64,000 nt of DNA from Notamacropus eugenii (lineage: Eukaryota; Chordata; Mammalia; Diprotodontia; Macropodidae), in contig NC_092876.1 in NCBI RefSeq assembly GCF_028372415.1, forward strand, positions 218,785,528 to 218,849,527, given 5' to 3'. Positions 12,301 to 23,704 of this stretch are shown here, piece after piece. The position numbers were made by a program, and so were the translations under genes. The notes beneath the pieces were generated by a model. The model made no database searches and was not told the DNA's origin. It saw nothing but the letters and a program-made list of their open reading frames with translations. Position 1 is the stretch's first letter; each line of letters begins with the position of its first letter.

Positions 12301-12540
12301 TTATATGAGTATTCTTCCCTCTTTTAATCAATTTAGATAAGAGTGAGGTTCAAGTGTTGTTAATCCCTTATCTCCCATGCCCCATCTGTGTTGCAAAAAC
12401 TCTTCTTTGTACACCCCATTTATGTGTGGTAGTTTTCTCCATTTTTCATCTTTCTTTTCCTCTGTTCCAGTGCATTTTTCTTCCCTACTCTTTCCAATTC
12501 TTCTTTTGAAGTCATCCAAACATAATAATCCACCAGTAAA
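9330..12540 (-). mobile_element. L1 ORF2 region, decayed
   Basis: The minus strand encodes the remains of L1 ORF2, from the C-terminal part (near 9.4 kb) through the reverse transcriptase to the endonuclease-RT linker (near 12.1 kb). The best landmark is around 10040-10085, where it translates as FFSDDTIVYLKE. This corresponds to the FADD catalytic motif of L1 reverse transcriptases, with the alanine replaced by serine. Frequent stops and indels make it a dead, old copy. The U-rich 12.1-12.5 kb stretch fits the rapidly evolving linker. Confidence 0.8.
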
Positions 12541-12544
12541 TATT

Positions 12545-13455
12545 TATTTAGTGCCTACCAAATGCAAACACTCTGCTAAGTGCTGGGATTACAAAAGAGG
12601 CAGAAGACACTCTCAAGAAGATTAAAGTCTAAAGGGTGGATGCAACATGTAAACAAAGCTTGCTATATATAGGAATAAATAAGAAATTATTAACAAAGGG
12701 AAGTCACTGGAAGTAAGTGGAGATTCTTCCCACAGAAAGTGGGATTTTTAGTTGGGACTTAAAAGAAGCCAGGGAAGTCAGTAGTTGGAATTGAGGAGGT
12801 GGAGCATTCCAGGGATGGGGGACAGCCAGAGTGAATACTCAGAGATGAAAGTTTTATACATAGAACAGTCAGGAGGTCAGTGTCACTGAATTAAAGAGTA
12901 TGTATTGGGCAATAAAATATAAAAAGCCTGGAAAGAAAGGAGGAGACTAGAAAAGAAGGGCTTTGAATACAAAACAGTATTTTGTATTTGCTCCTGAAGG
13001 CAATAGGAAGTTTTTAGAGTTTACTGAGTTGGAGGAGTAACATGATTGGATATGTGTTTTAGGAAAATCACTTTAGTGGCTAAATGGAGAATACATTGGA
13101 AAAGGGAGATATTGAGGCAGGAAGGCCCATCAGCAGGTTAAATTAACCATTTTTGGCATCAGTTTGATCATGAGGGGTTAGAGATACTGAAGAATCAAAA
13201 CTGTCTATTAGGTTGTGAGCCTAGTGGACTAGAAGGATGGTGTTGCCCTCTACAGTGATAGGGAAGATAGGAAGGTAGGTGAAGTTTTAGGGACAATGAC
13301 AATGAATTCTGTTTTGGACTTATTGAGTTTAAGATGTCTGCTGGACATCCAGTTTGAGAGGTCTCAGAGACAGTTGGAGATTCAAGATTGGAGATGAACA
13401 GAGATATTGGTACAGAAAAGGTTGATCTGAAAATCATTAGCATAGAGATGGTAGG
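12545..13455 (-). mobile_element. L2 fragment, antisense
   Basis: The plus strand reads as the reverse complement of the L2 3' part. It runs from TATTTAGTGCCTACCAAATG at the L2 3' terminus, through TTCCAGGGATGGGGGACAGC and GGCAATAGGAAGTTTTTAGA, to GATGGTGTTGCCCTCTACAG in the decayed reverse transcriptase. The same order is seen in the antisense L2 copies at 40.1 and 41.7 kb. Confidence 0.85.
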
Positions 13456-13459
13456 AACT

Positions 13460-13634
13460 GTGGTTTCTCAGTACTTGAATTCTTTTTAAATACATGCTTG
13501 CAATATTTTTCCCTTGAACTATGAGCTCTGAATTTTAACTATAGTATTCCTGGGATTTTTTATTTGGGGGTTTCTTGCAGAAGAAATTAAAATTAAATTC
13601 CTTTAAAATAATTAAAATTAAAATTTCTACTTTG
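13460..13634 (-). mobile_element. Older L1/HAL1 ORF1 remnant, left part
   Basis: GTACTTGAATTCTTT, GCTTGCAATATTTTTCCCTT and the following bases align with the antisense ORF1 sequence of the HAL1-like copies at 20.3 and 25.4 kb. The matching remainder resumes after the sense HAL1-like insertion, at 16270, so the two pieces are one interrupted element. Confidence 0.75.
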
Positions 13635-15387
13635 GGGGGACAGAGACAAGATGATCGGGTAAAAGCAGTGACCTGTTTGAGCTCTCCCCCCAAACTCTTG
13701 CAAATACCTGTAGAAAATGACTCTAAACAAATTCTAGAGTTGCAGAATCCACAAAATGACAGAGTGAAAAAATCTCCAGTCCAAGACAACCTGGAAGGTC
13801 AATAGGAAGTGTCTATCACACAGGACTGGGAGTGTGGCAGAGCCCAGTCTAATGTGGGCCACACCAGTACATACATGGCCAGAGCAGGCCTAAGGGGACT
13901 GAATCACTGGCAGCTATGGCAGTTTCCAGACTTCTCAACCCACAAATGCCAAAGATAGGATAGAAGGTCAGTGAGAAAACTTGGAGGGACCTGTTCTGGC
14001 TAGGGTCCAGCCCCTGCCCCAGGGCAGAGGAGGAGGAGAAAGCAGTGGTGGTGGTGGCAGCAATGGCAGCAGTAGCTTCCAGGATTCTGGGCCCACAGAT
14101 GGTAGGGGATGGAGGGGCTGATACAAAACCTCTGCAGCCTGGGACAGCACACCCACCCCCAGTCCCACTAGAAGCAGAGTCCTACCTTGACAAAGAGGTA
14201 GAAAGTCAAGTATTTGGCTGGGAAGATGAGCAAACAGAGGAAAAAAGTCAGACTACAGAATCTTACTTTGGTGACAAAACATACAACCAGAAAAAGTCAA
14301 GAAAGTTAAAACTCCTACATCAAAAGCCTCCAAGAAAAACACAAATTGGTTTTAGGCCATGGAAGAGACCAAAAAGAATTTCAAAAATCAAGTAAGAGAC
14401 GTAGAGAAAAATTGGGAAGAGAAATGAGTGTGATGCAAGAAAATCCTGAAAAATGAGTCAACAACTTACTAAAGGAGACACAAAAAAACACTGAAGAAAA
14501 TAACACGTTAAAAAATAGACTAACCCAAATGGCAAAAGATGTTCAAAAAGTCAATGAGGAGAAGAATGATTTAAAAAGCAGAACTGGCCAAATGGAAAAG
14601 GTGATCTAAAAACTCACTGAAGAAAATAATTCCTTAAAGATTAGAATGGGGCAGATGGAAGCTAATGACTTTATGAGAAATCAAGAAATTATAAAACAGA
14701 ACCAAAATAAAGAAAAAATAGAAGACAATGTAAAATATCTCATTCGAAAAACAATTGACCTGGAAAATAGATGGAGGAGAGAAGATTAAAAAAATATTGG
14801 ATTACCTGAAAAGATCAAAAAAAAGAACCTAGGCATCACCTTTCAAAAAATTATCTAGGAAAACTGCCCTGATATTCTAGAACCAGAGGGTAAAATAGAA
14901 ATGGAAAGAATTCACTGATCACCTCCTGAAAGAAATACCAAACAGAAAACTCCTAGGAATATTGTAGCCAAATTCCAGAGTTCACAGATCAAAGAGAAAA
15001 TATTGTAAGCAGCCAGAAAGAAACAATTTGAGTATTGTGGACATACAATCAGGATAACAAAAGATCTAGCAAGTTCTACATTAAGGGATTAGAGGGTTTA
15101 GAATGTGATATTCCAGAGGTAGGAACTGGGATTAAACCAAGAATCACTTACTCAACAAAACTGATTATAATCCTTCAGGGGAAAAATGGAATTTCAATTA
15201 AATAGGTTTCAAGCATTCTTTCTTAAAAGACCAGAGCTGAACAAATATAAGAATCAAAAGAAGCATGAAAAGGTAAATGGGAAAGAGAAATCATAAGGAA
15301 CTCATTAAAATTGAACTGTTTACATTCCTACATGGAAAGATGATATTTGTAACTCATGGAACCTGCTTAACATTAGAGTAGTTGAAG

Positions 15388-15466
<79 letters not shown>

Positions 15467-16269
15467 GGCATAGGGTGAGTTGAATACGAAGGGATGACAT
15501 CTAAAAAATAAAATTAAAGGGTGAGAGAGGAATATGTTGGGAGAAAGAGAAAAGGAGAGATAGAATGCGGTAAATTATCTCACATAAGAGAGACAAGAAA
15601 AAGGTTTCACTATGAAGGGAAGGAGGGGGGAGATGAGAGGGAATGAATGAACTTTACTCTCATCAGATTTGGTTTAAGGAGAGAATAACATACACACTCA
15701 ATTGGGTATCTTACCCTACAGGAAAGTAAGCGGGAAGGGGTTAAGGCAGGAGTAGGGGGAATGATAGAAGAGAAGACAGATTGATGGAGGGGGTAGTCAG
15801 AAGCAAACGCTTTTGAAGGGACAGGGTCAAAGTTGAAAATAGAATAAGTATGGGACAAGATCAGATAAGAGAAATATAGTTCATCTTTTACAACATGACT
15901 ATTATGGAAGTGTTTTGTATAACTACACATATATAACCTATGTTGAATTGTTTGCCTTTTCAATGAGGGTGGGTAGGGAGGGAAGAAGGAAGAGAATTTG
16001 GAACTCAAAGTTTTTAAAACAAATATTAAAAACTGTTTTAACATGCAACTGGGAAATAATATATATAGGCAACGTGGTATAGAAATCTATCTTGCCCTAC
16101 AAGAAAGCAAAGGGGAAGGGGATGGGAGGGATATAAAAGGGAGGGCAGACTGGGGGAAGGGGTAATCAGAATGCATGTCATCTTGGGATGGGAGATGGGG
16201 AGAAAATTTGGAACTCAAAATCTTGCAGAAATGAATGTTGGAAATTAAAAATCAATAAATTAATTTTTA
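13635..16269 (+). mobile_element. HAL1-like element C (ORF1-only L1 derivative), decayed
   Basis: A sense copy with a 5' UTR (from about 13635, an AGACAAGATGATCGGG start), a decayed ORF1 (about 14230-15250) and directly afterwards a purine-rich 3' UTR with two L1-type tails. No ORF2 sequence lies between ORF1 and the tail. Coiled-coil and RRM-region traces such as CTTTATGAGAAATCAAG and AAAATATCTCATTC can be followed, but many stops and indels interrupt them. AAATTTCTACTTTG (13621-13634) and AAATTCTACTTTG (about 16271-16283) form a near-perfect target duplication. The host sequence is the older antisense ORF1 remnant. Confidence 0.85.
15387..15467. repeat. (GATA)n microsatellite inside HAL1-like C
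   Basis: About twenty GATA units lie in the 3' UTR just after ORF1. The other copies have GT- or GATA-type simple repeats at the equivalent place. Confidence 0.95.
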
Positions 16270-17610
16270 AAAATTCTACTTTGTTCTCTGGTTTTAAGAT
16301 GTGTGGGCAATTTTCTTTTTTGATTTCTTGACATAAATTTAGTCTCTTTTTCTGTTCATAACTTTCAGATTGTCTAATCATTCTTAAATTATCTCTCCTT
16401 GATCTGTTTTCCAGGTCATTTGTTTTTCCCATAAGATATTTCACATCTTCTGTTATTTCAGATCATGTGTTGCTATTTTATGATGTCTTGTGGAGTTATC
16501 TTCTATTTGGCAGTTCTATTTTTGAAGAAATTATTTTCATTTATAAGGTTTTATACCTCTTTTTAATCACTAGTAATTCTCTTTTCACATCTTCTTCCCT
16601 ATCTCTTACTTTTCTAATTTTTTGGTCTACTACTTCAATTTTATTTATAAAAACATTTAAAAATTCTTTTTAACACTCTTACATTAGCTCTCTAGGAATT
16701 CTTGTTGGACTTATGCTGAAGCTTCATTTTTCTTTGAGGCTTTGCTTATAGGTATTTTCTAGTCTGTGATTGTGTATAGAGCTTTTCTGTCTCCACAGTA
16801 GTTCTTAATCATGGTATTCTTTTTTGGGTTGTTCATTCTTTCAGTCTATGTTAATACTAGGCTCTGCACAGTCCTGGAGGGGATGTCTGCCCTGAATTTC
16901 TATCCTTTTATGTCATGCTAATGCTTTCACAATTCAGGCTAATAGCCTGTAAGCTTTCAGTGCTCTCAAAATGGTGTGATTTGGGATGAAGTCTGTTTAC
17001 AGCCTTTGTGGTCTGAGCTCTACTAGTTCCTTACCCAAATTTAGATCTGTCCTTAGCTAGGAAATTCAGTAGGTTGCTGCTAAATTCAGCCATTTTAGCT
17101 AACTGAGAAGATTTGCAGGTTCCAGGCAACTAAACTGTCAGCTCCTCTTTGGTCTAGGACTCCTGTGGTGGTTATTTCACTGTAAGTTTATATGCTAGGT
17201 TAAGCTCTAGAGCTGAGTAACTCCTCTGCTCCTCAAATGAGAGCCATCCAATTGCATTTCTAGAACTTACTCCTCACTTATTACACAGTTAGGGCCCATG
17301 CTTGTGATAGCTCCCTTATACTCTGGATCTATAATCTGGAGCTGAGTAGTAGGCAACAGAGCTGTCAGATGGTACCCATTCCTTCAACCAAGAATAATTC
17401 AGGGGTCCTCTAGGATCTTTTTGCTCTGGTATTTCCTGCCCTAGTGCCCCTTGCAGTCCTAGGTACTTGGGCTAGATACTACCTGTATTTTCTTGTTGGC
17501 TTTCCCAATCAGAATTCAGTCTGGTGCTTTTTCCAGATCAATGAGGAGAAGGGATAATGGGGAGCTAGGCTCTACTGCCTTTTGTCACTGACTCATCTTC
17601 ATTTCACCTC
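16270..17610 (-). mobile_element. Older L1/HAL1 ORF1 and 5' UTR, right part
   Basis: On the minus strand, 16178-16444 contains an open stretch with KYLMGKTNDLENRSRRDNLR. This is the junction of the ORF1p coiled coil with its RRM domain, matching [13 protein letters not shown] of the later copies. Upstream of it (16450-16750) is the rest of the coiled coil, then about 850 bases of G/C-richer 5' UTR ending near 17610. The element is old and truncated on its 3' side by the L2 boundary at 13.46 kb. Confidence 0.75.
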
Positions 17611-17929
17611 CAGTTCATCAGAGTTTTCTTGTAATGTGGCTGTGAGCTACTAGGTCCTTATGTGTCTTTTTCATGCATATCTGCGAAAGGAATAGGTTTG
17701 TTTAAATATGTCCAATTAGGGAAATGCCGATATCTGAGTACATTTATTATTCTCTAAAGGTTTAACTGATATGTACTTGAAAGAAAAAAAACATGCTTAG
17801 ATTTGAATCTTGATTTGTTTGGTCAGATCTGAGAGTGTGTGAAACCGAGAAAATGTTTCATTTTCTGAATGTGTGAATGTGTTTGAAGTTGGGGAAGTGT
17901 TTGTTTTATTTTATCTATATCTATTTATA
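17611..17929. other. Intergenic, nothing recognised
   Basis: Short AT-rich stretch without a recognised repeat or gene. Confidence 0.4.
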
Positions 17930-18330
17930 TATGATGAATTGAATCGCAGTCTTATCTGAGCAGAAACATTTCTCATCTTGGCTTGATCAACCCAGTTAAA
18001 AAATGCTTTCTTAACTGGGAAAACCTCTATAGAACTGATGCAGGGACAAATGAGCAAAATAATCTGTATAATGGCCACAACACTATCTGGGGAAAAACCT
18101 TCAAAGATTTTAGAATGTTGATCCATGCAATGATTAACTATGAGTTCAGAAAATAGGAGATGAAACATAGCACTGCCTCCTGCCAGAGAGGTAATGAACT
18201 TAAAATGCAGCCTGAGACAAAACATTTTTAGGCCTAGTCAATGTGAGAATTTGCTTTACTGCACTATGCATGTTTACTAGACTATGCATATTAATGGAAA
18301 GGGTGTTATTATTGTTAAATGGAGAAGAGG
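17930..18330 (+). mobile_element. Old L1-type 3' end
   Basis: It contains GAACTGATGCAGGGACAAAT, GAGCAAAATAATCTGTATAA, GATTAACTATGAGTTCAGAA, CTCCTGCCAGAGAGGTAATG and TTTGCTTTACTGCACTATGC. The order matches the 3' region at 37.1-37.3 kb (CTCCTGACAGAGAGGTGATG, TTTTGCTTGGTTATACAT). An antisense 104-codon open frame across it is incidental. Confidence 0.65.
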
Positions 18331-19023
18331 TGAGCAGTAGGACAAATTATAGATACATGCAAAAATATATACATAAATGCATATTTTTAGGTTTCTTTAT
18401 TTGTGTCTATGTTGATACTACTTTATAAATATCACTTAATTTACCTGTAGTCAATTTTAGGAGTCAAAGTTTTTCAAGAAATTTGTTTATTTCAGCTTTC
18501 CAAATATCTATGTTTTAAAACTCATTTTAAGCAGCTATTAACTTCCTCTTTTCACTCTGGAATTGGTTACTTAGGGTAAGAAGACTAAAAAATAGAATTC
18601 AGAGAGAAGGGAGTCTTTGTTCTCCTAGTCTTCTGAGTTATTATTGCCTTGAAAAATAAACAAGGAGGAAGCAAGAATTATTTTATATGATAATACCTTT
18701 TCCATGTGGAGAAAATAACTCCAAGAAAAACAGGTGGAGCTGGATCTACAAAATGTGCTATATTTAATGGCTTTGTACATACTGAATTTTATTATGATTG
18801 TGTTATGGATTGTTTATTGAATAAGAAAAAGATTGAAAATTTGTATTTAGTCTTTTTTGAGTAGTTCTTTTCTGACCTTTAAGTATCAAAGAAGCAAACA
18901 TTATAGAATATAAGAATTTATTTATGTCTGATGTGATAAATGCAATATTTTTTCTTTATTCTTTTTCCTCTGGATATTGGAAATATTCTTGCTCAATGTA
19001 AAACTATGGTATGTTTTTAATTT
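18331..19023. other. Intergenic, nothing recognised
   Basis: AT-rich sequence with no recognised repeat or coding exon. Confidence 0.4.
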
Positions 19024-19039
19024 TGTTATAAGATTTCTT
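19024..19039. repeat. Target-site duplication, left copy (HAL1-like A)
   Basis: TGTTATAAGATTTCTT here is repeated exactly at 21795-21810, on the other side of the element. Confidence 0.95.
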
Positions 19040-21794
19040 TTTTTTCCTTTTTTTTAAAATTTATTTATTTAACTTTTAACATTCATTTTCACAAAATTTT
19101 GGGTTCCAAATTTTCTCCCCGTTTGTCCCCTCCCCCCACCCCAAAACACCAAGCATTCTGATTGCCCCTATCACCAATCTGCCCTCTCTTCTATCATTCC
19201 TCCCTTCCCTTGTCCCCATCTTCTCTTTTGTCCTGTAGGGCCAGATAACTTTCTGTACCCCATTACCTGTATTTCTTATTTCCTAGTAGCAAGAACAGTA
19301 CTCAACAGTTGCTCCTATAACTTTGAGTTCCAACTTCTCTTCATTCCTCCCTCCCCACCCATTCTCTTTGGGAAGGCAAGCAATTCAGTATAGGCCATAT
19401 CTGTGTAGTTTTGCAAATGACTTCATAATAGTCATGTTGTGTAAGACTAACTATATTTCCCTCCATCCTATCCTGCCCCCCATTGCTTCTATTCTCTCTT
19501 TTGATCCTGTCCCTCCCCAAGAGTATTGACTTCAGATTGCTCCCTCCTCCCACTGCCTTCCCTTCCATCATCCCCCCCCCACTTATCCCCTTCTCCCCCA
19601 CTTTCCTGTATTGTAAGATAGGTTTTCATACCAAAATGAGTGTGTATTTTGTTCCTTCCTTGAGTCAAGTGTGATGAGAGTAAACTTCATGTTTTTCTCT
19701 CACCTCCCTTCTTTTTCCCTCCACTAAAAAGTCTTTTGCCTGCCTCTTTTATGAGACATAATTTGCCCCATTCCATTTCTCCCTTTCTCCTCCCAATATA
19801 TTTCTCTCTCACTGCTTAATTTCATTTTTTTTAAAGATATGATCCCATTCTATTCCATTCACTCTGTGCTCTCTGTTTCTGTGTGTATGTATGTGTGTAT
19901 GTAATCCCACCAACTACCCAGATACTGAAAAGTTTCAAGAGTTACAAATATTGTCTTTCCATGTAGGAATGTAAATAGTTCAACTTTAGTAAAGTCCCTT
20001 ATGACTTCTCTTTGCTGTTTACCTTTTCATGCTTCTCTTCATTCTTGTGTTTGAAAGTCAAATTTTCTTTTCAGCTCTGGTCTTTTCATCAAGAATGCTT
20101 GAAAGTCCTCTATTTCATTGAAAGACCATTTTTTCCCCTGAAGTATTATACTCAGTTTTGCTGGGTAGGTGATTCTTGGTTTTAGTCCTAGTTCCTTTGA
20201 CTTCTGAAATATCATATTCCACACCCTTCGATCCCTTAATGTAGAAGCTGCTAGATCCTGTGTTATCCTGACTGTATTTCCACAATACTTGAACTGTTTC
20301 TTTCTAGCTGCTTGCAATATTTTCTCCTTGACCAGGGAACTCTGGAATTTGGCCACAATGTTCCTAGGAGTTTCTCTTTTTGTATCTCTTTCAGGTGGTG
20401 ATCTGTGGATTCCTTGGATACTTATTTTGCCCTCTGGTTCTAGAATCTCAGGGCAGTTTTCCTTGATAATTTCATGAAAGATGATGTCTAGGCTCTTTTT
20501 TTGATCATGGCTTTCAGGCAGTCCCATAATTTTTAAACTGTGTCTCCTGGATCTATTCTCCAGGTCAGTTGTTTTTCCAATGAGATATTTCACATTATCT
20601 TCCATTTTTTCATCCTTTTGGTTTTGTTTTGTGATTTCTTGGTTTCTCATAAAGTCATTAGCCTCCATCTGTTCCATTCTAATTTTGAAAGAACTCTTTT
20701 CTTCAGTGAGCTTTTGAATCTCCTTTTCCATTTGGCTAATTCTGCTTTTGAAAGCATTCTTCTCCTCATTGGCTTTTTGAACCTCTTTTGCCAATTGAGT
20801 TAGCCTATTTTTCAAGGTGTCATTTTCTTCAACATTTTTTTGGGTCTCCTTCAGCAAGGTGTTGACCTGCTTTTTATGCTTTTCTTGCATCTTTCTCATT
20901 TCTCTTCCCAGTTTTTCCTCCACCTCTCTAACTTGATTTTCAAAATCCTTTTTGAGCTCTTCTATGGCCTGAGCCCATTGAATATTTATTTTGGATGTTT
21001 GGGATACAGAAGCATTGACTTTTATGTCTTTCCCTGATGGTAAGCATTGTTCTTCCTGATCCAGAAGGAAGGGAGGAGATACCTGTTCACCAAGAAAGTA
21101 GCCTTCTATGGCCTTATTTTTTTTCCCCCTTTTCTGGGCATTTTACCAGCCTTGACTTCTGAGTGTCCTCTCCACCCCCACCTCGCCTCCAGATCCGCCC
21201 AGCCTTGGGGGTCTGAGATTCAAGTGCTGCTTCCCAGCCTCAGGGCTTTGGGCAGGGGCAGGGCTGCTATTCAGTGTGAGATTAAGTTCAGGTGCTCAGG
21301 TTGGGGCAAGGCTGCCACATGGGACTCAGTTCCCTCAGGGGGTTTATGTGGAGACCTTCAACAAAGGATCCGATCTCCTGCCGAGCCCCTGTCCCCTGCT
21401 GCCTCCGCTGCTGCCTCCGGAGGGGGCCTGAGTTATGGGGACATCCCACTCCCCTCTTGACCAGCCAAAGAGACCCTCTCACCGACCTTCCACATTTGTG
21501 GGTGGAGGGACCTGCACGGCTGCTAGAGATTCCATCCCTGAAGCCTGCTCAGATCTGCTCCTCTCAGTGCTGCGTGGCCAAGGGAGGGCTGGGCTCTGCT
21601 CTGGGTCCGAGCATGACCAACCTTTTGGGTCAGGTTTTCAGGTCTCTCTGGAACAGAAATCTTCTCCACTCCGTTGTTCTGTGGCTTCTGCTGCTCCCGA
21701 ATTTGTTGGGAGTTCTTCTTTACAGGTATTTTATGGGCTGTTGGTTTCAGAGCTAGTATATGTGTGTCTTTCTATTCTGCCATCTTGGTTCCTC
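19040..21794 (-). mobile_element. HAL1-like element A, full length
   Basis: A complete ORF1-only L1 derivative of 2755 bases on the minus strand. From its 5' end (21794) it has GGAACCAAGATGGCAG, the promoter-start signature of marsupial L1s. About 650 bases of GC-rich 5' UTR follow, then ORF1 (21141-20039), then directly a roughly 1-kb purine-rich 3' UTR with two L1-type ends, and an A-rich tail at 19040. No ORF2 is present. Perfect 16-base target duplications flank it. On the element strand the upstream copy begins TTTT/AAGAAA, matching the L1 endonuclease preference. It must have been mobilised in trans by L1 proteins. Confidence 0.9.
20039..21141 (-). pseudogene. L1-type ORF1p of HAL1-like A, one N-terminal frameshift
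   Basis: This encodes the RNA-binding L1 ORF1 protein. The start ATG (21141-21139) gives MPRKGG..., but the frame is lost within the A8 run about nine codons in. From about 21100 to the TGA at 20041-20039 the frame is open. It shows a long coiled coil with heptads (EKEIQKLTEE), an RRM region (TDLENRSRRHSLKIMGLPES, PRNIVAKFQSS) and a C-terminal domain (GLKPRITYPAKLSIIL, FLMKRPEL). Human ORF1p has the equivalent REW and PRISYPAKLS motifs. Here REW is RVW. Roughly nine-tenths of its residues match the copy in element B. Confidence 0.9.
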
Positions 21795-21810
21795 TGTTAT
21801 AAGATTTCTT
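21795..21810. repeat. Target-site duplication, right copy (HAL1-like A)
   Basis: TGTTATAAGATTTCTT is identical to 19024-19039. Confidence 0.95.
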
Positions 21811-23071
21811 AAAACTGGAAGCAACAACCTCTGAATATTTTTGTATTTTGTTACAAGCAATTACTAAATGCAACTTAACTTATTTTCCTCTCCCTCATTT
21901 TTCTGAAGCAATGATTTGTATGGTCTTTTTTGAGGTAGACTTTCCCTAATGTTACCAAAGTAAATTTTATTGCCTGAGAAAAATTGTACTGTATTTTATG
22001 TTCTAAATATGTATACACTGTGATGTTATGAACAAGGTTGAATATATTTACATATATTTGGAAGAGATTTTTCCTGTAAGAATGCAAAGGTATATACAGG
22101 TCTTATAAAGATTTTTAAAATATGAATTTTTAAATGCTTTTACTAAAATTACAAAATTGGAAAGTATGGAATCTTTATGTTAAATCAATTTGATTTATCT
22201 GAAATTGCAACTCATATCAGGTAACAGGATGGGAGAATTTAGAATCTTAGTAATGTAATTAAAAGAGAAAAATCTAAATCCTTTGAATTTAGAATGAAAC
22301 TATAAAAGGAAAAATTACCCCTTTAAAAAAGATACCATTTTTAGCTTTGAAAATTTAACCCCCTCAAATGATATACATACCAATTATAAATAGCTTTTAA
22401 GGTACTATGGCAATACTGTTAATATTTTGTTGCCTATTAAAGAATATTTTATTCATTTAGGCCTATGTTTTTTAAAGAGTCAATATTTCCACATGGTTTT
22501 CTTCCAAGCACTAGGTTAAAAATAAGCCACTTTTATAAGACTTTGCAATGCGATGAATGACTACAGTTTCATTCATTGTCAGGCCATCAAGTTCAGATGA
22601 CAAAAAAATCCCTAATGGTATTAGAGCTGATTCAAACTGTATTTTCCAAAGAATTTAAAATTAAATATCTGTCTACTTTTAGGGGAAAAAAATTACTTTT
22701 TTGATTTCTATGAAACAAGAGTCAAAGGGGGATCTTCAAGATCTTCATATGCTCTAAATGCAGGTTCTTTTCCTGATAATGACTGTATAGAAAAACTTTT
22801 CAAAACAATTTTTGCAAAGAAAAAAGCTGACATGAAGATTAAGGAAGAATCAGAAATGCCTTTAAGATTAAAAGAAATTATTGATCCTCTGAAATATAAT
22901 TAGAAAATTGATTTTGAATTTTAAAGTCTCAGATCAATTTAAAATCTATACAGATTTTTAAATTTATGAACAATTTCCTTTTAAATGGAGAAGCTATTCA
23001 TTGATCATTAAGAGCGTAACCTAAAAACAGTGACATGAACTGATTTTAAATATAATAAAATTATGAAGAGG
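21811..23071. other. AT-rich intergenic, nothing recognised
   Basis: About 1.2 kb of AT-rich DNA without a recognised repeat, exon or RNA gene. Confidence 0.45.
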
Positions 23072-23150
23072 TATATATATGTATACATATACATACACAT
23101 ATATGTACATATATTCTATATATAAAACACATACATATGCCTATACATAT
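23072..23150. repeat. (TA/TACA)n low-complexity tract
   Basis: Imperfect alternating TATACATA / CATATATG units. Confidence 0.85.
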
Positions 23151-23164
23151 ACATTTGTAAAGAG

Positions 23165-23230
23165 AGGGGAGGCAGACTGATACTGTAATAGAAAGCTGGC
23201 ATCTGAGCTAGGAAGACAGGCTGAAGTCCC
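23165..23230 (+). mobile_element. CORE-SINE, left part
   Basis: AAAGCTGGCATCTGAGCTAG and GACAGGCTGAAGTCCCA form the 5' tRNA-like head of a marsupial SINE. The continuation is at about 23706, after an L2-type segment. Confidence 0.6.
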
Positions 23231-23704
23231 ACCAGCTTACCGCTTGGTTTAACTCTACCAGCATCAATCTTCCCTACACCCTACCTCCAGAATAAGCACA
23301 TTACCAGGGAAATCATTGGCACAGAGATTGCTTCAGTTTTGATACACCCTCAGTACCTTCCGTTCTCTCTGCCCCTCTAATTGGAAGGTTGGAGGGCAAA
23401 CTGAAGGTTTTAGGTGTTCCTCCTAAAGTTTCCCTTTAAAAAATCCAGAAACTCAGCTGATTCTTTATTTCCAATCATCTGTACTGCCTGCTTCAATTCC
23501 ACCATCATCATGCCCTTGTACCCCACCTTGACATTCATCCCCAACCTCATACTGGGTATCCTCAATCCCCTTTTTTCTGCTTCTTTTTGTGTGTTCTCTT
23601 CCCCATTAGATTGTAAGCTCCTTGAGAGCAGGAACTGTCTTTTTTCTTATTTATATTCCCAACTCTAAGCACAGTGCTTAGATCTTAATAAATATTTATT
23701 ATAT
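23231..23704 (+). mobile_element. L2-type 3' end
   Basis: The right half has ATTAGATTGTAAGCTCCTTG, AGAGCAGGAACTGTCTTTTT, CTAAGCACAGTGCTTAGATC and TTAATAAATATTTATTATAT, a clear L2 3' terminus. The left half is pyrimidine-rich and less certain. Confidence 0.7.

Noticed and set aside
14045-14395. 116-codon open frame with Ala/Pro-rich start
   Set aside because: It runs from the 5' UTR of HAL1-like C into its decayed ORF1. The first part is untranslated GC-rich sequence in the wrong frame.
21047-21812. Overlapping plus-strand open frames of 125-154 codons
   Set aside because: They are antisense to the GC-rich 5' UTR of HAL1-like A and have no family resemblance.
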